A stretch of DNA of 64,000 nt from Phascolarctos cinereus (GCF_002099425.1 NW_018344159.1:4834501-4898500); one strand, 5' to 3'; positions 45,836 through 58,014 are shown, counted from the stretch's first letter. Notes: generated by a model from the letters alone, not told the origin. Translations and numbers: made by a program.

Positions 45836-46198
45836 AGGCAATAGCATGGTACAATAGAAAGAATGCTGGATTTGGAATCAGAAGACCTAGGTTTAAATCC
45901 TTTTTTTGCCTTTTTTTTTATTGGAGAGGCAATCAGGGTTAAGAGACTTGCCCAGGGTCATACAGCTAGTAAGTGTCATGTGCCTGAGGCCAGATTTGAA
46001 CTCAAGTCCTCCTGACAAGGCCGGTGCTCTATCCATTGAGCCACCTAGTTGCCCCCTAGGTTTAAATCTTGGCTGTGCTTTTTACTACCTATGGCTACGG
46101 GCAAGTCAATTAATCTCTTTGGGCCCCAGGTTCCTTATCTGTAAAAAGAGGTGACCTCTAAGGTCTCTTCTAGCTCTACATTGATAACTCTATAATCC
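45836..46198 (+). mobile_element. MIR-like SINE split by a minus-strand SINE
   Basis: AATAGCATGGTACAATAGAA head; after the insertion GTTTAAATCTTGGCTGTGCT, TATCTGTAAAAAGAGGTGAC. Confidence 0.75.
45900..46055 (-). mobile_element. Marsupial tRNA-derived SINE, short form
   Basis: Poly-T to GAGCCACCTAGTTGCCCC. Perfect 13-bp duplication CTAGGTTTAAATC at 45887-45899 and 46056-46068. Confidence 0.95.
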
Positions 46199-46320
46199 TG
46201 TTGCCTAAAAATCACTTAACCTTTCCATGCCCAGGCAACTCTCTAAGACTATGAGTTATAGATGAGTTACTGATTTACTTAGAGAAGAGAGTATTCCACA
46301 TGACTGAAAATTCAGCCCAG
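46199..46320 (+). mobile_element. Fragment of the MIR-related SINE tail
   Basis: ATGCCCAGGCAACTCTCTAA, ACTATGAGTTATAGATGAG: the mid-region of the family at 15948. Confidence 0.4.
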
Positions 46321-46639
46321 CCCCCGCCACCCCTCTGGGAAAAAAAAATGGCAGTGAGAGGGTTTGACTAAAGTATAATTTTGTTTTAATCTTCACTCAT
46401 AGTATTACAATTAGAGTCTATTTCTGTTGCTCGAAAACACAGTACGGCATAGCAATAAGCCAATTGATAATAAATGAAAAAACAATTATGGCAGGAATTG
46501 CTAATACCTAGGTGGCCAAGGAGCTTGTGTTTCTAATAATACTGGCCTCTTTTAAAGTGTCAATTAGGCCCTTTAAAAAAGTCTGTGGAATTCATTAAAT
46601 TGATCAATGAACTGATTAGTAATAAGTATAAATCCCTTT

Positions 46640-47180
46640 CATCCAGATATACCATGCTAGGCCTATTCCCCAAAGAGTTAAAAGACAGAGGAAGAAGACC
46701 CAAATACACAAAAAATATTTATAGTGGCTCTTTTCATAGTAGCCCCAAACTGGAAACTAAGGGGGTTCCCACCTATTAGAGAATAGATAAACAAATTATG
46801 ATACATTAACATAATAAAGTACATTGTGCCATAAGAAATGGATAGTTTCAGGGGAAACTAGGAAGATATTTATGATGCAGGGTGAGAAGAGAATTAAGAG
46901 CATAGTTTATGCCCTGTGATAATATTATAAAGAAAAACAACTTTGAAAGACTTCAGAACTCTGATCAATGCAATGATCAGCCATGAGTCCAGAGGACTGA
47001 AGATAAAATGTGCCAGCTTCCTGACAGAGGTGATAGACTTAAAATGCAGAACAACATACACTTTTGGATACAACCATTGTGGAAATTTGTTTTGGTTGAA
47101 CTTTGCCAATTTGTTATAAGGGTTTTATTTTTTCATTTTAAAACTAGGTATTGGGGTTGGAAAGATAATAAATGCTTGTA
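46640..47180 (+). mobile_element. L1, ORF2 end and 3' UTR
   Basis: CCCCAAAGAGTTAAAAGACA, AAATATTTATAGTGGCTCTT, ATTGTGCCATAAGAAATGG, TGGAAATTTGTTTTGGTTGA. Same module order as at 5500-6487. Confidence 0.65.
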
Positions 47181-47221
47181 GAAAAATAATACATAAGTAG
47201 ATAGGTACATAGATAAATATA

Positions 47222-47490
47222 TAGGCTCTCTGGTGGATAGAGTTCTGAACCTGCAGTTATCAAAACTTTAGTTCATATGTGGCCTCAGACACGTACTAGC
47301 TGTATAACCCTGACAAGTCATTTTTTGAAATCTCTGCCTCAGTTTCCTCATCTGTAAAATGGAGATAATAATAGTGCCTATCTCCCCAGGTTGTTTTAAG
47401 GACAAAATGAGATAACATTTGTAAAGCATTTTGCAAACCTTAAAGCATGATACACATGCTAGTTAGCTATTATTATTACCATTATCAACA
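47222..47490 (+). mobile_element. MIR-like SINE, nearly full length
   Basis: TCTGGTGGATAGAGTTCTGA, CAGTTTCCTCATCTGTAAAA, GATAATAATAGTGCCTATCT, GCATTTTGCAAACCTTAAAG. Confidence 0.8.
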
Positions 47491-48544
47491 CTATTATTAT
47501 TATTATTTACTAAAAATCACCACTTTCTACAGGAAATTACCTGTGTCTTTATACTCAAAGACACATGTGAACAAATCCATGTCTCGTTATTCCTAAGTAT
47601 TCCACATCTATTTCCTGTAAAAAGGAGTAATAATAATTCTTATTTGAAATATGTTTAATGCACTAGGCATTACTAAGAGTATACTTTGTACATATTCCCA
47701 CTAAAATCCTATTCTGACACCTGATTGTGGAATGGAGGTGACTAGGGATTCTCAAAAGTTGTGCTAGCACAGCATAGATCCTATTTAGATGGAAAAGTTT
47801 GGAATATGAGCCTCATGATGGGTTGGGTGTGTGTCTGAGAACCAGCCTGGCTAAATTCACTGAGGCTCTAAAGATTGGCCATTAAATTCTGAATTGCTTT
47901 TAACCACAGCAACTCATGAAACAGAGCTAAGGACCCAGCATGGTGAAACCTGATATTTATAATCTACTTGTACAATTATAGTCTAAGCAGCTCTAGTAAG
48001 ACTCGGGACCTAAGGGGACTTCAGGATCCCAACCTGCATGTCCCAGCAGTAAGCTAACACTGATTAGCCTATACACACCCACAGACACAGATGTATTACC
48101 TATTTCTGCTGATGTTTAGGAGAGAACAGTAAACTATACTTAGAATGAGTATGACACATGTCCTCCTTTACTTCTGGGAATATTTGATAACTTAGAAACA
48201 CTCATGAATTTGATTCATAACAGCATTTAAAAATTGATTATTACGGACAATGGGAAACTGTCAGAGATCATTTAAGAGTAGGTTACAGAGTTTTAATTGC
48301 AAATTCAAGCATCCTAACATTTATAAAATAGAATGTCTTCCTTGGCAAAAGATATTCTCACTCACCAAATCATATGTGGTTTGTGAGTAATCTTATCAGG
48401 CTGGAGCGAATGTAACTGCAATAAAGAACTGATTTCTGACACATTAATCTTTTATGCAAAGTGATTCACCAGCAGAAGTTGGTAAGTGTTTGAGATAAAG
48501 ATAAAAGAGAAACTGGGTATTAATTAAGGTGAGAAGAGATATAA

Positions 48545-48722
48545 AACCCACAGTATGATAGAAAGAGTACAAGATTTGGAGTTAAGATCTTGGTTCCAAT
48601 CCTGCCTTTGGCATTTTTACTACCTGTATGACTTTGGACAAGTCATTTAATCTCTCTGGACTTCAGTTTCCTCTTCTGTAAAATGAGATATTGGCCTAGA
48701 TGCCTTCTAATGCCCCTTGTAC
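48545..48722 (+). mobile_element. MIR-like SINE
   Basis: GGTTCCAATCCTGCCTTTGG, CTTCAGTTTCCTCTTCTGTA. Confidence 0.75.
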
Positions 48723-48764
48723 CCCCCCTTTAAATGCTTGATCCTAATATCAATTCTAAATTTT

Positions 48765-49005
48765 AAAAATTATGATAGTAGTTAACATTTATCCATAGCA
48801 CTTTCTACGTGTCAGGCATTATGCTAAGCACGTTACAATGCTTATCTCATTTAATTCTCATAACAACCTTGGAAGGTAGGTCTATTATTCTCATTTTACA
48901 GATGAGAAAACTGAGGCAAACAGAGGTTAAGTGACTTGCCCAAGTATCTGAGAGAAGATTTGAATTTAGGTCTTCTTGACTCTAGGCCATCCACTGTACC
49001 AGGGT
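48765..49005 (-). mobile_element. MIR/MIR3-like SINE, minus
   Basis: CTACGTGTCAGGCATTATGC, ACAGATGAGAAAACTGAGGC, GTGACTTGCCCAAGTATCTG. Confidence 0.75.
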
Positions 49006-49139
49006 GCAAACTGGATCCAAATTTAGGGTGAGGATTTAAGGAATACTATGTAGGGGTCAGGATCAGCTATGCTGAAGATCAGGATCTCAGGATGACATAT
49101 TGAGCCGGAAGGTTCTCAAATCCAACTTACTTCTTTTAG

Positions 49140-49308
49140 TCAAGAATTTTTTAAGCTCCTACTGTATGCCAGGCACTGTGCTAAGCACTTTCATATATGA
49201 AACCAAGGCTTAGATAATTTAAATGACCTTCCAAAGTTGAGATTGGAAGTTAAGTGCCAGAGTCAGGACCTTTTAATCTGACTTTCCACCACATCACACT
49301 GCCAAGTG
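49140..49308 (-). mobile_element. MIR-like SINE, minus
   Basis: CTACTGTATGCCAGGCACTG; GCCAGAGTCAGGACCTTTTA. Confidence 0.55.
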
Positions 49309-49319
49309 TCAAAATTCAT

Positions 49320-49800
49320 TATGTAATTATTGAGTATGCAACACTCCTAGAGGCATTGTAGTAGACACAAGTAAGTAGAAAACACTTGTTTCTACCTTCA
49401 AGGAATTTTACTCTAACTGGGGAGATGTTGTAAAAAACAACTAGTGAACAATGAACTGGACTGGGGGTTATGTCTTCAATTCAATATAATTTGTTTCCTT
49501 TGTAATCTTCTGTATTTTGTGCATTTAAAAATATTATTCTGAGATGGGGTCCATAGGCTTCACCAGAGCTCCCAAGGGATCCATGACACAGAAAAAGTGA
49601 AGAAACCTTGTACTATCTAATAGTGACAGAATTTGTAGTACAGAGTAAAGGTGCTAAAGAAATGGCTTCCTGGAAGCAGGTCATAAGGTGGGCCTTGAAG
49701 GAAGCATCAAGGGAATATCAATATCAGTAAAGGAAGGTGGGGAGGCATTCTAGGTGGGGGTAAGAGCAAAAAGCAGATACAGGTCTGAACATTTCAGTCA
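49320..49800 (-). mobile_element. L2, minus, with a possible DNA-transposon patch
   Basis: CTACCTTCAAGGAATTTTAC and GTGGGCCTTGAAGGAAGCAT are reversed L2. 49490-49612 (GAGATGGGGTCCATAGGCTT, CCCAAGGGATCCATGACACA) resembles the end of an old hAT-type element, not certain. Confidence 0.5.
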
Positions 49801-49802
49801 AA

Positions 49803-49962
49803 TTTGCCATTTCCTTCTCCAGCTCATTTTACAGATGAGGAAACTGAGTCAAAGTTAAGGGACTTGCCAGGGTCACACAGCCAGTAAGTGTCTCCGGCCA
49901 GATTTGAACTCACAAAGAGGAATCTTCCAGACTCCAGGCCCAGCACTCTATCCACTGGGAGA
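49803..49962 (-). mobile_element. Truncated marsupial tRNA-derived SINE
   Basis: GCCATTTCCTTCTCCAGCTC to CAGCACTCTATCCACTGGG. Confidence 0.85.
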
Positions 49963-50851
49963 GAAGCCTCAAAAGTCTGTAGTGAAAGAAGACATAAAGA
50001 GTAGTAGCTGATTGTTGGACCTTAAGGAGCGCTGTTGGATTTTAATGGACTGATGAAGCCTCTCTGGTACTGAACTTGAGGAAGTGTTCGTTTCCACAAG
50101 GGAAGGTAAAAGGGAAAGAAAGGGCTATTGTCTCTATGGAGAGGCATTTGGAGAACGTTCTCTTCCTTCCACACTATTTCTCAACTACCAATTCTCTTGG
50201 GGTAGTGGTAGCCGAAAATGATTCACCAATGGAATAAAGTTTTGTTTCCCAAAACGCTGCTAGGTCAATAATTGGCTCCTGTGGGTTTTTTTTAGCCAAA
50301 ACAAATGAAGTAAATATATGAATGAGTCTGTCCTGGGGCTTGACTAATCTGATTAACATGCAAACACTTTAGTACCACAAATGATGAATCAGGAATAGGA
50401 TTTGTCCTCACACTCTGATATTTTCCCCACTGCTCAAAGCACAGCACTTATCCTGGGATGGGGAGGGGGTCATTTAGGTCTTCACTCACCAATTTCTTTT
50501 TTCCTCCCTGCTCTTCCCTCTTCATAGAACTCCATGTTTACCTCTTCTTTTTTCCTCTATTCCTTCCAGTCTCACACCTTAGGCTCTTAGTTTAGATTCT
50601 CCTGGCCTTTTCAAGGTGACAAGCAACTAATCTAATAAACTCATCCTTTTAACACGCTAGTTGTTTAAGACTTCCTCCACGTCCCCTCAACAACAAACCT
50701 ACTTTATGTGTTATCTCAGTCGGTCCTTCCCAAACCCTAGGGTTGAAAAACAACTTAAAGAAAAACAACTTATTCAAAACAGGTGAATTACAAAATTGAG
50801 CTTTAAAACAAAATGGAATCAGTTATGCTAAGTTCAGAAACTATATATATG

Positions 50852-50996
50852 TATTTTTTTGGCTTAGGCAATTGGGGTTAAGTGACTTGCCCAGGGTCAC
50901 ACAGCTAGTAAGGGTTAAATGTCTGAGGCTAGATTTGAACTCAGGTCCTCCTGACTCCAAGGCCAGAGCTCTATTCACTGTACCACCTAGCTGCCT
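50852..50996 (-). mobile_element. Marsupial tRNA-derived SINE, short form
   Basis: TTTTTTTGGCTTAGGCAATT to TACCACCTAGCTGCC. Flanks TTCAGAAACTAT and TTCATGAACTAT. Confidence 0.9.
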
Positions 50997-51104
50997 CTTC
51001 ATGAACTATCTTAAGGTAATATAACATATTTTCACCACATTACTTATGTTAAATTCACAAACTTGTTCCTACTGTCTTACTGAGATACTAAAATTTACTC
51101 TCGC

Positions 51105-51247
51105 TATATAATACTGGAAGATAGGTAAATTAATCTCCGTTTTACAGCTAAGGAAACTGAAGTGGAGACCGGACGGTGCCCAGCTGAGGCAAGATTCATG
51201 GTCTTCATGCTTAGTCCACTATGCTACTCATTGTACCACCTAACTGC
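51105..51247 (-). mobile_element. MIR-like SINE, minus
   Basis: CGTTTTACAGCTAAGGAAAC, then ATTGTACCACCTAACTGCC. Confidence 0.5.
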
Positions 51248-52189
51248 CTTTTTTTTTTTAAAGGTGGTGAGGTTGGGGAGCTTTCTACAGAGCTAAACAG
51301 TTGCTTCTGCCATGTATTCCCGTCTGATGTTTTGGCCTCAGTCAGGTTTCTGAAGCTGGTCTGGTGTGGCTAAAGTGTTTGAAGCATGAACTCTGGCTGT
51401 TCCCCTTCAAAAATCACCTGCGAGACGACACAGGTTACACCCAAACTGAAGGAGAAGGATTAGGTTGACCTCCTTTGTAAGTGAAGGAATTGGGGAGGAG
51501 ATTTCCAGGCTGAGGGAACTAAGCTTAGCTGACTTAAAACAAGTGGGAATCAGATGGATCTTATCTTTTGAGGAAAAGATAACACTTAATTGAACTATGA
51601 GGCCAGCTGAATGGACTAACAGTTTTATGCTATGCATGAATAATTAGGGACAATTCAGCGGAGTTGGATGCAAGACTTTTTGGAGCTTGGGTTTGCCGTA
51701 AATAAATGAATGCTTTGAACTCTCTGGCTTACTTTGCTCTGGCCTTGCCTGACTCCATCCCTCCCACCTGTGTGTGAAGTGATTCACATATTTGCCATTG
51801 CAGCTGCTAAGTGAGCGGCTAAACTTTTTAGTTCACCAACTGGCCCAACCCTGAGAGTCCAAGGAAATGACTTCTTTGCTGAGTGTAAAACTAGGAAAGG
51901 TTCACCAGGGTGACCAATCTGACAACTTTACTCTGTTTGGCTGCCAGGCCTCACATTTGTTTATTTGCTCTTCATTTTGAGGAATGCATTAAAGTTAGGG
52001 AACAATTCAATTATTTACTGGGTAAAAAAAAAACCCTAAGTATTTGAGAATTTGGTCAGGTGAGCACTTATGCAACAAAATAAAAATAGTCAAAAAATTG
52101 GGGGAGAGGGGACATTAGAAACAAAGTATTTCAACTCTGAATCTGAATCCTCCAACTCCAGGGAAGCAGAAAATGCTAATGTATCAAAT

Positions 52190-52262
52190 CAGTCGATTGG
52201 CAAGCATTTATCAGCTCCCAGGAGCTGAGCATTTGCTAGGCTTTGGTTAGGGAGGGGAGATG
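52190..52262 (-). mobile_element. L2 tail fragment, minus
   Basis: CAGTCGATTGGCAAGCATTT, GGAGCTGAGCATTTGCTAGG; it lies only ~40 bp inside the donor of the 374-nt exon. Confidence 0.5.
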
Positions 52263-52301
52263 GACAGAGATCTAAAGAAAACCAGACATCAGATTTGTTA
52301 C

Positions 52302-52675
52302 CTGTATTCCAATAGACAGACATCGGTTTTTCTTGAAGTGGTCTTTCTTTCTTTCTTCTGCAGTGACTGTGGCTGTAGTGGTGGTGGTTGAGACCGTGGC
52401 AGTATTGCTCCCCATATGCTGACTGGCTGGTCCGTGGATCTGGGCATTAGCAGCTTCGATGGCAGCAGTCAGAGCCTTCATACTATCCAAGCTTTCCGTG
52501 GAGTTGCTAAGTCCAGACTGACTGATAATATCTCCCCTTTGCCCCTGTCCATCCATGTAGGCATCCTGGGCAGATTCTGTGCTGCTCTGGGCTGTGATAG
52601 AAATGAAAGGTTTTGTGGTAGTTCTTGGTGGGACTGGAGGTGGTGTCTTCTTATATGTTGTAATGCAAGATGACA
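52302..52675 (-). CDS. DLGAP1: DLGAP1 internal coding exon, linker and first half of a DYNLL motif
   Basis: This 374-nt exon encodes 124 complete residues after two bases (TG) that finish a split codon, Val in orthologs. The acceptor reads CTTCCAG then TGTCATC, and the donor is ATACAG then GTAACA. The translation starts SSCITTYKKTPPPVPPR, a proline-rich stretch with PxxP spacing. It continues through ITAQSSTESAQDAYMDGQG and SLDSMKALTAAIEAANAQIH, then a Thr-rich run near residues 95-105, and ends KKNRCLSIGIQ. This matches mammalian DLGAP1 almost residue for residue; the Thr-rich run is the most variable part by recollection. The final SIGIQ is the start of a dynein light chain (DYNLL) binding motif completed by VDD in the next exon. 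The exon ends in phase 0. The GK-binding repeats of the protein lie upstream of this exon and are not in the window. Confidence 0.96.
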
Positions 52676-53224
52676 CTGGAAGACAGTGAAAACAAGGACA
52701 GTATGATTTCTGTTTGGGTTTTGCTTTCTGAATTGGCAGCTAACCATTCATCAGAAGTTAAGGCACATGAAACAAACACACTAAGACATTGAACATTTTT
52801 AACTGATAAAATATAATGATAGAGCAGAGGGGACAGAATCAGAAAATACAACTACTTTCCCAAGTAGACACTAACAAGAATGAACAAATAAAGTGTGAAA
52901 TTAGCCAGGGAATCAAACGACCTAACAAAATCATTTTTAATTGTCTCCAAATACCCATCATGTAACCTAGGGTACCAACTTTAAATTCTCACCAGGAAGA
53001 TACCAAGTTAATGTAATTAAGGCAAAGTAGGCTGTAATCCAGTTACATGGTAAGTTTGTATGGCAGAAGTTTTTGGTGACTGATAAAGAATACTGAAAAA
53101 GCATGGAAACTCTAGTGTTTCTCCAGTACCATCCAAATGATGCTGGATTCTAATGCCATCATGGACAAAATTATCTCTATGATGGGAAAAGATATTAATA
53201 GTTTACATTTATATTGCAAGTGCT

Positions 53225-53890
53225 TCATAGACAGTATTTCATTTGAACCTCAGAAATATAAGGAAGTTGGGGCTAGTGCTCATATTTGCATCCCTCTTTT
53301 ATAGCTGTCTACAGTAGTCTACAAATCTAGAGGTTTTTTTGTTGTTGAGTTGTTTTAGTTGTGGCTGATTCTTCTTGACCACATTTGGGGTTTTCTTGGC
53401 AAAGATACTGGAATGCTTTGTTGTTTCCTTTTCCAGCTCATTTTATAGATGAGGAACTGAGGAACAAGTTAAGTGACTTGACCAGGGTCACATAGCTAGA
53501 AAGTATGTGAGGTCACATTAGAATTAATGAAGATGAGTCTTCCCAACTCTAGGCCAACACTCTATCCACTGTGTCATCTTGCTGCCCACATAGATCTAAG
53601 TAGCAAAGTACAAATATTATCTCACTTTATTCCACAACACTAGGAGGTGGGGATCTGAAGGGGACCTCAGAGAATAGCTATTCTAACACGCTCATTTTAC
53701 AGAGGAAGAAACTGAGACCCAGCATGGTTATGAGTTACCCAAAGTAATGAGCATCAAGGGTGGGATTTGAACCCAATCCTTTGCTGCTGAAAACTTTGGG
53801 CCCCAAAAGGTTAAATAATAGCTCAAAGTCAAACAACTAGTAATGGGAAGAATCAGGACTTGAATCCAAGTCTTCAGACTACAAATCCAC
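53225..53890 (-). mobile_element. MIR-like sequence, minus, split by a SINE
   Basis: TCATTTGAACCTCAGAAATA; after the SINE, TTACAGAGGAAGAAACTGAG and GGTGGGATTTGAACCCAATC. Probably more than one copy. Confidence 0.5.
53336..53590 (-). mobile_element. Marsupial tRNA-derived SINE, long form
   Basis: GTTGTTGAGTTGTTTTAGTT to ATCTTGCTGCCC; more diverged than most. Confidence 0.85.
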
Positions 53891-54045
53891 TAGGTCAAGA
53901 TTATCTTGATGTTAATATCCTTTTTTTTTTGTAAGATCTAGTTTCTTTTTTCTGATCCTTTGTTCATCAAGTAAGGATTGGTGATCCATATTTTGCTTTT
54001 CTGAGTATAATGGCCTACTGAGATACATCTGTATATACTAGGTAT

Positions 54046-54297
54046 GGGCAGCTAAGTGGTGAGGTAGATATACTATTGGGCCTGGAATCTGGAAGACTCA
54101 TCTTCCTGAGTTCAAATCTGGCCTCAGACACTTACTAGCTATGTGACCCTGGGCAAGTCACTTCACCCTGTTTGCTTCTGTTTCCTCATCTGTAAAATGA
54201 GCTGAAGAAATGAAATGGCAAACTACTCCAATATCTTTGCCAAGAAAATCCCAAATGGGGCCATGAAGAGTCAGACACGACTGAAAAAACAACTGAA
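54046..54297 (+). mobile_element. Marsupial tRNA-derived SINE, long form, full length
   Basis: GGGCAGCTAAGTGGTGAGGT to AGTCAGACACGACTGAAAA. Perfect 13-bp duplication ATATACTAGGTAT at 54033-54045 and 54298-54310. Confidence 0.95.
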
Positions 54298-54811
54298 ATA
54301 TACTAGGTATACCTCATGAACACACAAACTTATACAATATATACAAACACACTAGAAGATATATCTGACATATACACATGGTAAATTAATAAAATAAAAT
54401 TCTATCTTACAAATCAATCATAAGAGTTTGGTTGTTGTGATTCAATTCCCCAGAACTTGATAACCCCTGGGAAATTTGTTAACACCAAGTTTCTATGCCC
54501 CTAAAGAGCTAAGGACCAGACACCCAGATCCATGGTGAACTTTCTTTTCCCTTCTCCCTCAGGCTCATCAGATACCAGCTGACTATGAGGTCAAGGGAAA
54601 ACAATGGAAGTTTAAAAAAATCCCAAACAAAACTCTCCATACAATCTTAACTACATCAAACAGTCATGAAAGAACTATATCCTATTTGTTTTGAGCTTAT
54701 AATAAGATAACACGAACTAGATTTTGGAAAAAAATCAAAGATCAAAAACAACAATTCGCTTCCCAAGCCCATATTCTTGCCAGCCAGCACTCAACTTTTA
54801 CCATTTTGCTT

Positions 54812-55063
54812 TTCAATCTTTTTTCCATTGTGTCTGACTCTTTGTGACCCCATTTGGGGTTTTCTTGGCAAAGATGCTGGAGTGGTTTGTCATTTTCTTC
54901 TCCAGCTCATTTTACAGATGAGGAACTGAGATAAAGAAGGGTTAAATGACTTGCCCAGGATCACACAGCTAATAAGTATCTGAGGTCAAATTTGAACTCA
55001 GGAAAATGAGTTTTCCTGACCCCAGACCAGCACTCTATCCACTGTGCCCACCTAGCTGCCCCA
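54812..55063 (-). mobile_element. Marsupial tRNA-derived SINE, long form
   Basis: TGTCTGACTCTTTGTGACCC to CACCTAGCTGCCCC. Confidence 0.92.
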
Positions 55064-55074
55064 TACCATGCACT

Positions 55075-55231
55075 TTTTTGGGGCAGAGGGGCAATTGGGG
55101 TTAAGTGACTTGCCCAGAGTCACACAGCTAGTAAATGTCAAGTGTTTGTTTAGTCTGAGGCCAAATTTTAACTCATGTCTTCCTGACTTCAGGGCTGGTG
55201 CTCTATCCACTGCTGTCACCTAGCTGCCCCT
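55075..55231 (-). mobile_element. Marsupial tRNA-derived SINE, short form
   Basis: TTTTTGGGGCAGAGGGGCAA to CACCTAGCTGCCCC; nearly adjoins the preceding copy in the same orientation. Confidence 0.9.
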
Positions 55232-55959
55232 CACGAACTTTCTAATGACGTTTGTCTAATGCACAATCTATGTCCAAGTCTCTTTGTTGCTGGCCTCAAT
55301 ACTACCCATGAACTATAGCTTTGAAATATATCATCCTAAGGCAACTACCATATATCATTGAATGTGACCTGAGTTTCCGTGTTTAAAATACTTCCTGAGG
55401 CTGTTCAAAGGAAACATCCTATAAATATGAACCTAAGTAAATGGTTCCTTTTTGACTGTTCTGCTGGTCCATTGCCCTGTGATTCAGAGTGGTTTCCTTG
55501 ACTATAAAATAGAATGATGGGTGGCTATTTACTATCTGAATGTTGCATAGGGATTCACAAAAACAATGGTCACCAAGTCCTATGAGTTCAATTAGGTCTT
55601 TTCCCTCGAGGGAAAAAGAGATGTAATGTAAATGTAATTAACTTCAGTTTATCTGAGGTGGATGCTATATCAGGTTTTACTGGGCAAATACTGTTCTGAA
55701 GTTTGTTGACAGCCTCTAATTGGTTAACTTAATTACTTGGTCTTTTGACATCTTTTGCTCCTGTCCTTTTCTTTGCTTAGTCTATAGGCAAGCCTTTTGA
55801 AAACCCAACAATGATCTTTTTTTTTTTTTGCTGCAAAATATGTTTGAGCAAGTGTAGCTTTACTTAGGCTGGTGCTTTGAGGAGTCCCTCCTTCTTGAAT
55901 TTATTATGTATTACTTTGGAAATATTTAGTTTTTATTTACATAGGTACATATTGTGTTT

Positions 55960-56070
55960 GCTAGTACAATCTAAGCTTCTAGAGGGCAGGGACTATTTTG
56001 CTTTTGTCTTATTCTCAAGGCTAAGATGCAGTGTTTTGAAAATAGGTGCTTAATAGATGTTTAAGTAACT
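55960..56070 (+). mobile_element. L2 tail fragment
   Basis: TCTAAGCTTCTAGAGGGCAG, TAGGTGCTTAATAGATG. Confidence 0.6.
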
Positions 56071-56161
56071 GTCCCATCTGACCCCACCTAGCTTTGATCC
56101 CCAGTTGTTGCCTTAGGCACTTCAACATTTATAATTATATGCCTTAAAATATCCCAATTTC

Positions 56162-56671
56162 ACCCAGGAACTCTATGAACACAATTACAAAACACCACTT
56201 TTCACACAAATAAAATCAGATCTAAATAACTGGAAAAACATCAATTGCTCATGGGTAGGCCGAGCTAATATAATAAAAATGTCGATTCTAGCTAAGCTAA
56301 TTTACTTATTCAGTGCCTTACCAATCGAACTACCAAAAAATTATTTTATAGAGTTAGAAAAATAGTAACGAGATTCATTTGGAAGAACAAAAGGTCCAGA
56401 ATATCAAGGGAACTAATGAAAAGAAATGCAGGGGAAGGTGGCCTAGCCATTCCAGTTCTTAAATTGTATTATAAAGTAGCAATCATCAAAACTGTTTGGT
56501 ACTGGCTAAGAAATAGGAGTGGTAGATCAGTGGAATAGGTTAAGTATTAAAGACACAATAGTCAAGGACTATAGTAATCTATTATTTGATAAACCCAAAG
56601 ACCCCAGCTTTTGGGATAAGAACTCACTCTTTGACAAAAACTGCTGGGAAAACTGGAAAAGAGTATGGCAG
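56162..56671 (+). mobile_element. Internal L1 ORF2 fragment with target duplication
   Basis: Encodes broken L1 reverse-transcriptase C-terminal sequence: [58 protein letters not shown]. Flanked by a perfect 16-bp duplication AAAATATCCCAATTTC (56146-56161, 56672-56687), yet it lacks the ORF2 end, the 3' UTR and poly-A. Confidence 0.8.
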
Positions 56672-58014
56672 AAAATATCCCAATTTCCTTCCTACTTCTT
56701 CATTCCCATGACCTTTCCTCCACTGGACTTCAGATACACATAGCGATGGTCACATTTTGCCCAAACTCACAAGTGTTCTATTTCCATGTTCAAGGACACC
56801 GAAATTCCCTCATATCATCAGATAATCTTTTATCATACCATCTTTACCTAAGTCTTCCTACCCCTAACTCTATTCCCTGACCTTATTGTGACCTCCAATC
56901 CCTCTATCTCTCAGTACTTTCTCAAGCTATCCCCATTACTCTGGCTACACTCTCTATCCTTCCCAATTTTGATCACTTTGTGAACTAGTTCAAGTCTACT
57001 AGCCATCCCCTATTCTCAATCCCTTACCTCCTTGTTTTATCAAAGATCACCCTTTGTCAGACCCAACCCTGGATTATTCCCACCATTTATTTATGTGCTG
57101 CTTAACAGGCTGAATCAGTAACAAGACTATACTGACAATGTCCACTACAAATTTGTTATCTGATCTTAACTGGTCCCTCACTGTAGCAGACAATTCTCAC
57201 ACAGCAACTACTCCAAACCTCCTTTCTCCTCAAGCTTCTTACACCATTGCCTTCCCCACCCTCTCAGCTGTAGGCCTCAGCTGAAAATAATGGCCATTCG
57301 TGGAGAGCTCATTTCGTTTCCTATCCCTCTGACATGACCCCCTCATTATCTCCACCTTTGGGAAAAATAGCCTTTCTCCTCTACAACATCAACTCATCTA
57401 TGTGAACCCTTGATCCCTTCCCTTCATCTTTTCTAGTATAGGCTCAATTTCTTACTTTCAGTCTCTCTCTGTCTCCTGGTTCCTTTCCTGTTCGTTACTA
57501 ACATGCTTAATGAAGTGTCCCCTAGCCTTAAGAAAAAATCTTCCATCTATCTTCGTACATCTTTCCTCCTTCCCTTCTCAGCTAAACTCTGAAAACGCTG
57601 CCAACAATCAGTGCCTCCATTTCTTCTTCTTTAATTTGTTTCTAGTCTGGCTTCCAACCTCATCATCAGTCAACTGAAACTTCTCTCTCCAAAGTTACCA
57701 GAGATCTTCCATTGGCAAGTCTAATGGCTGTTTCTCAATCGTCAACCCTGGACCTCTGCAGCACTGATGCCTTTCACAACGTTTTTCCTCCTTGGATATT
57801 CTCTTCTCTCGGGATTTTTCTGACATTGCTCTCTCTTGATTCTCCTCTTATTTCTTGATTGTTCCTTCTCAGGCTCCTTTGCTTAGGGTGTTCCCTAAGG
57901 CTCTGTTCTGGGCCCTTCTCTTTTTACTCCCTATACCTTCTCACTTTTGTATCTAATCAGTCCTTCTAAGTTCAATTGTCACCTCTAGGAAGAATTCTAG
58001 ATAAGTGTTGCACA

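Larger units (their letters stand above)
36402..52301 (-). other. DLGAP1: DLGAP1 intron, 15.9 kb
   Basis: GT-AG intron between the 374-nt and 92-nt exons, splitting the first DYNLL motif exactly between Gln and Val. It contains SINEs, MIRs, L2, three L1 3' ends and simple repeats, listed separately. Stretches where I see no gene and no repeat I can name: 36775-37480, 38340-39230, 43810-44200, 44510-45245, 47500-48540, 49970-50850 and 51250-52185. Confidence 0.9.

Noticed and set aside
52416-52747. 85- and 89-residue frames over the 374-nt exon
   Set aside because: They are other-frame shadows of the DLGAP1 coding exon.
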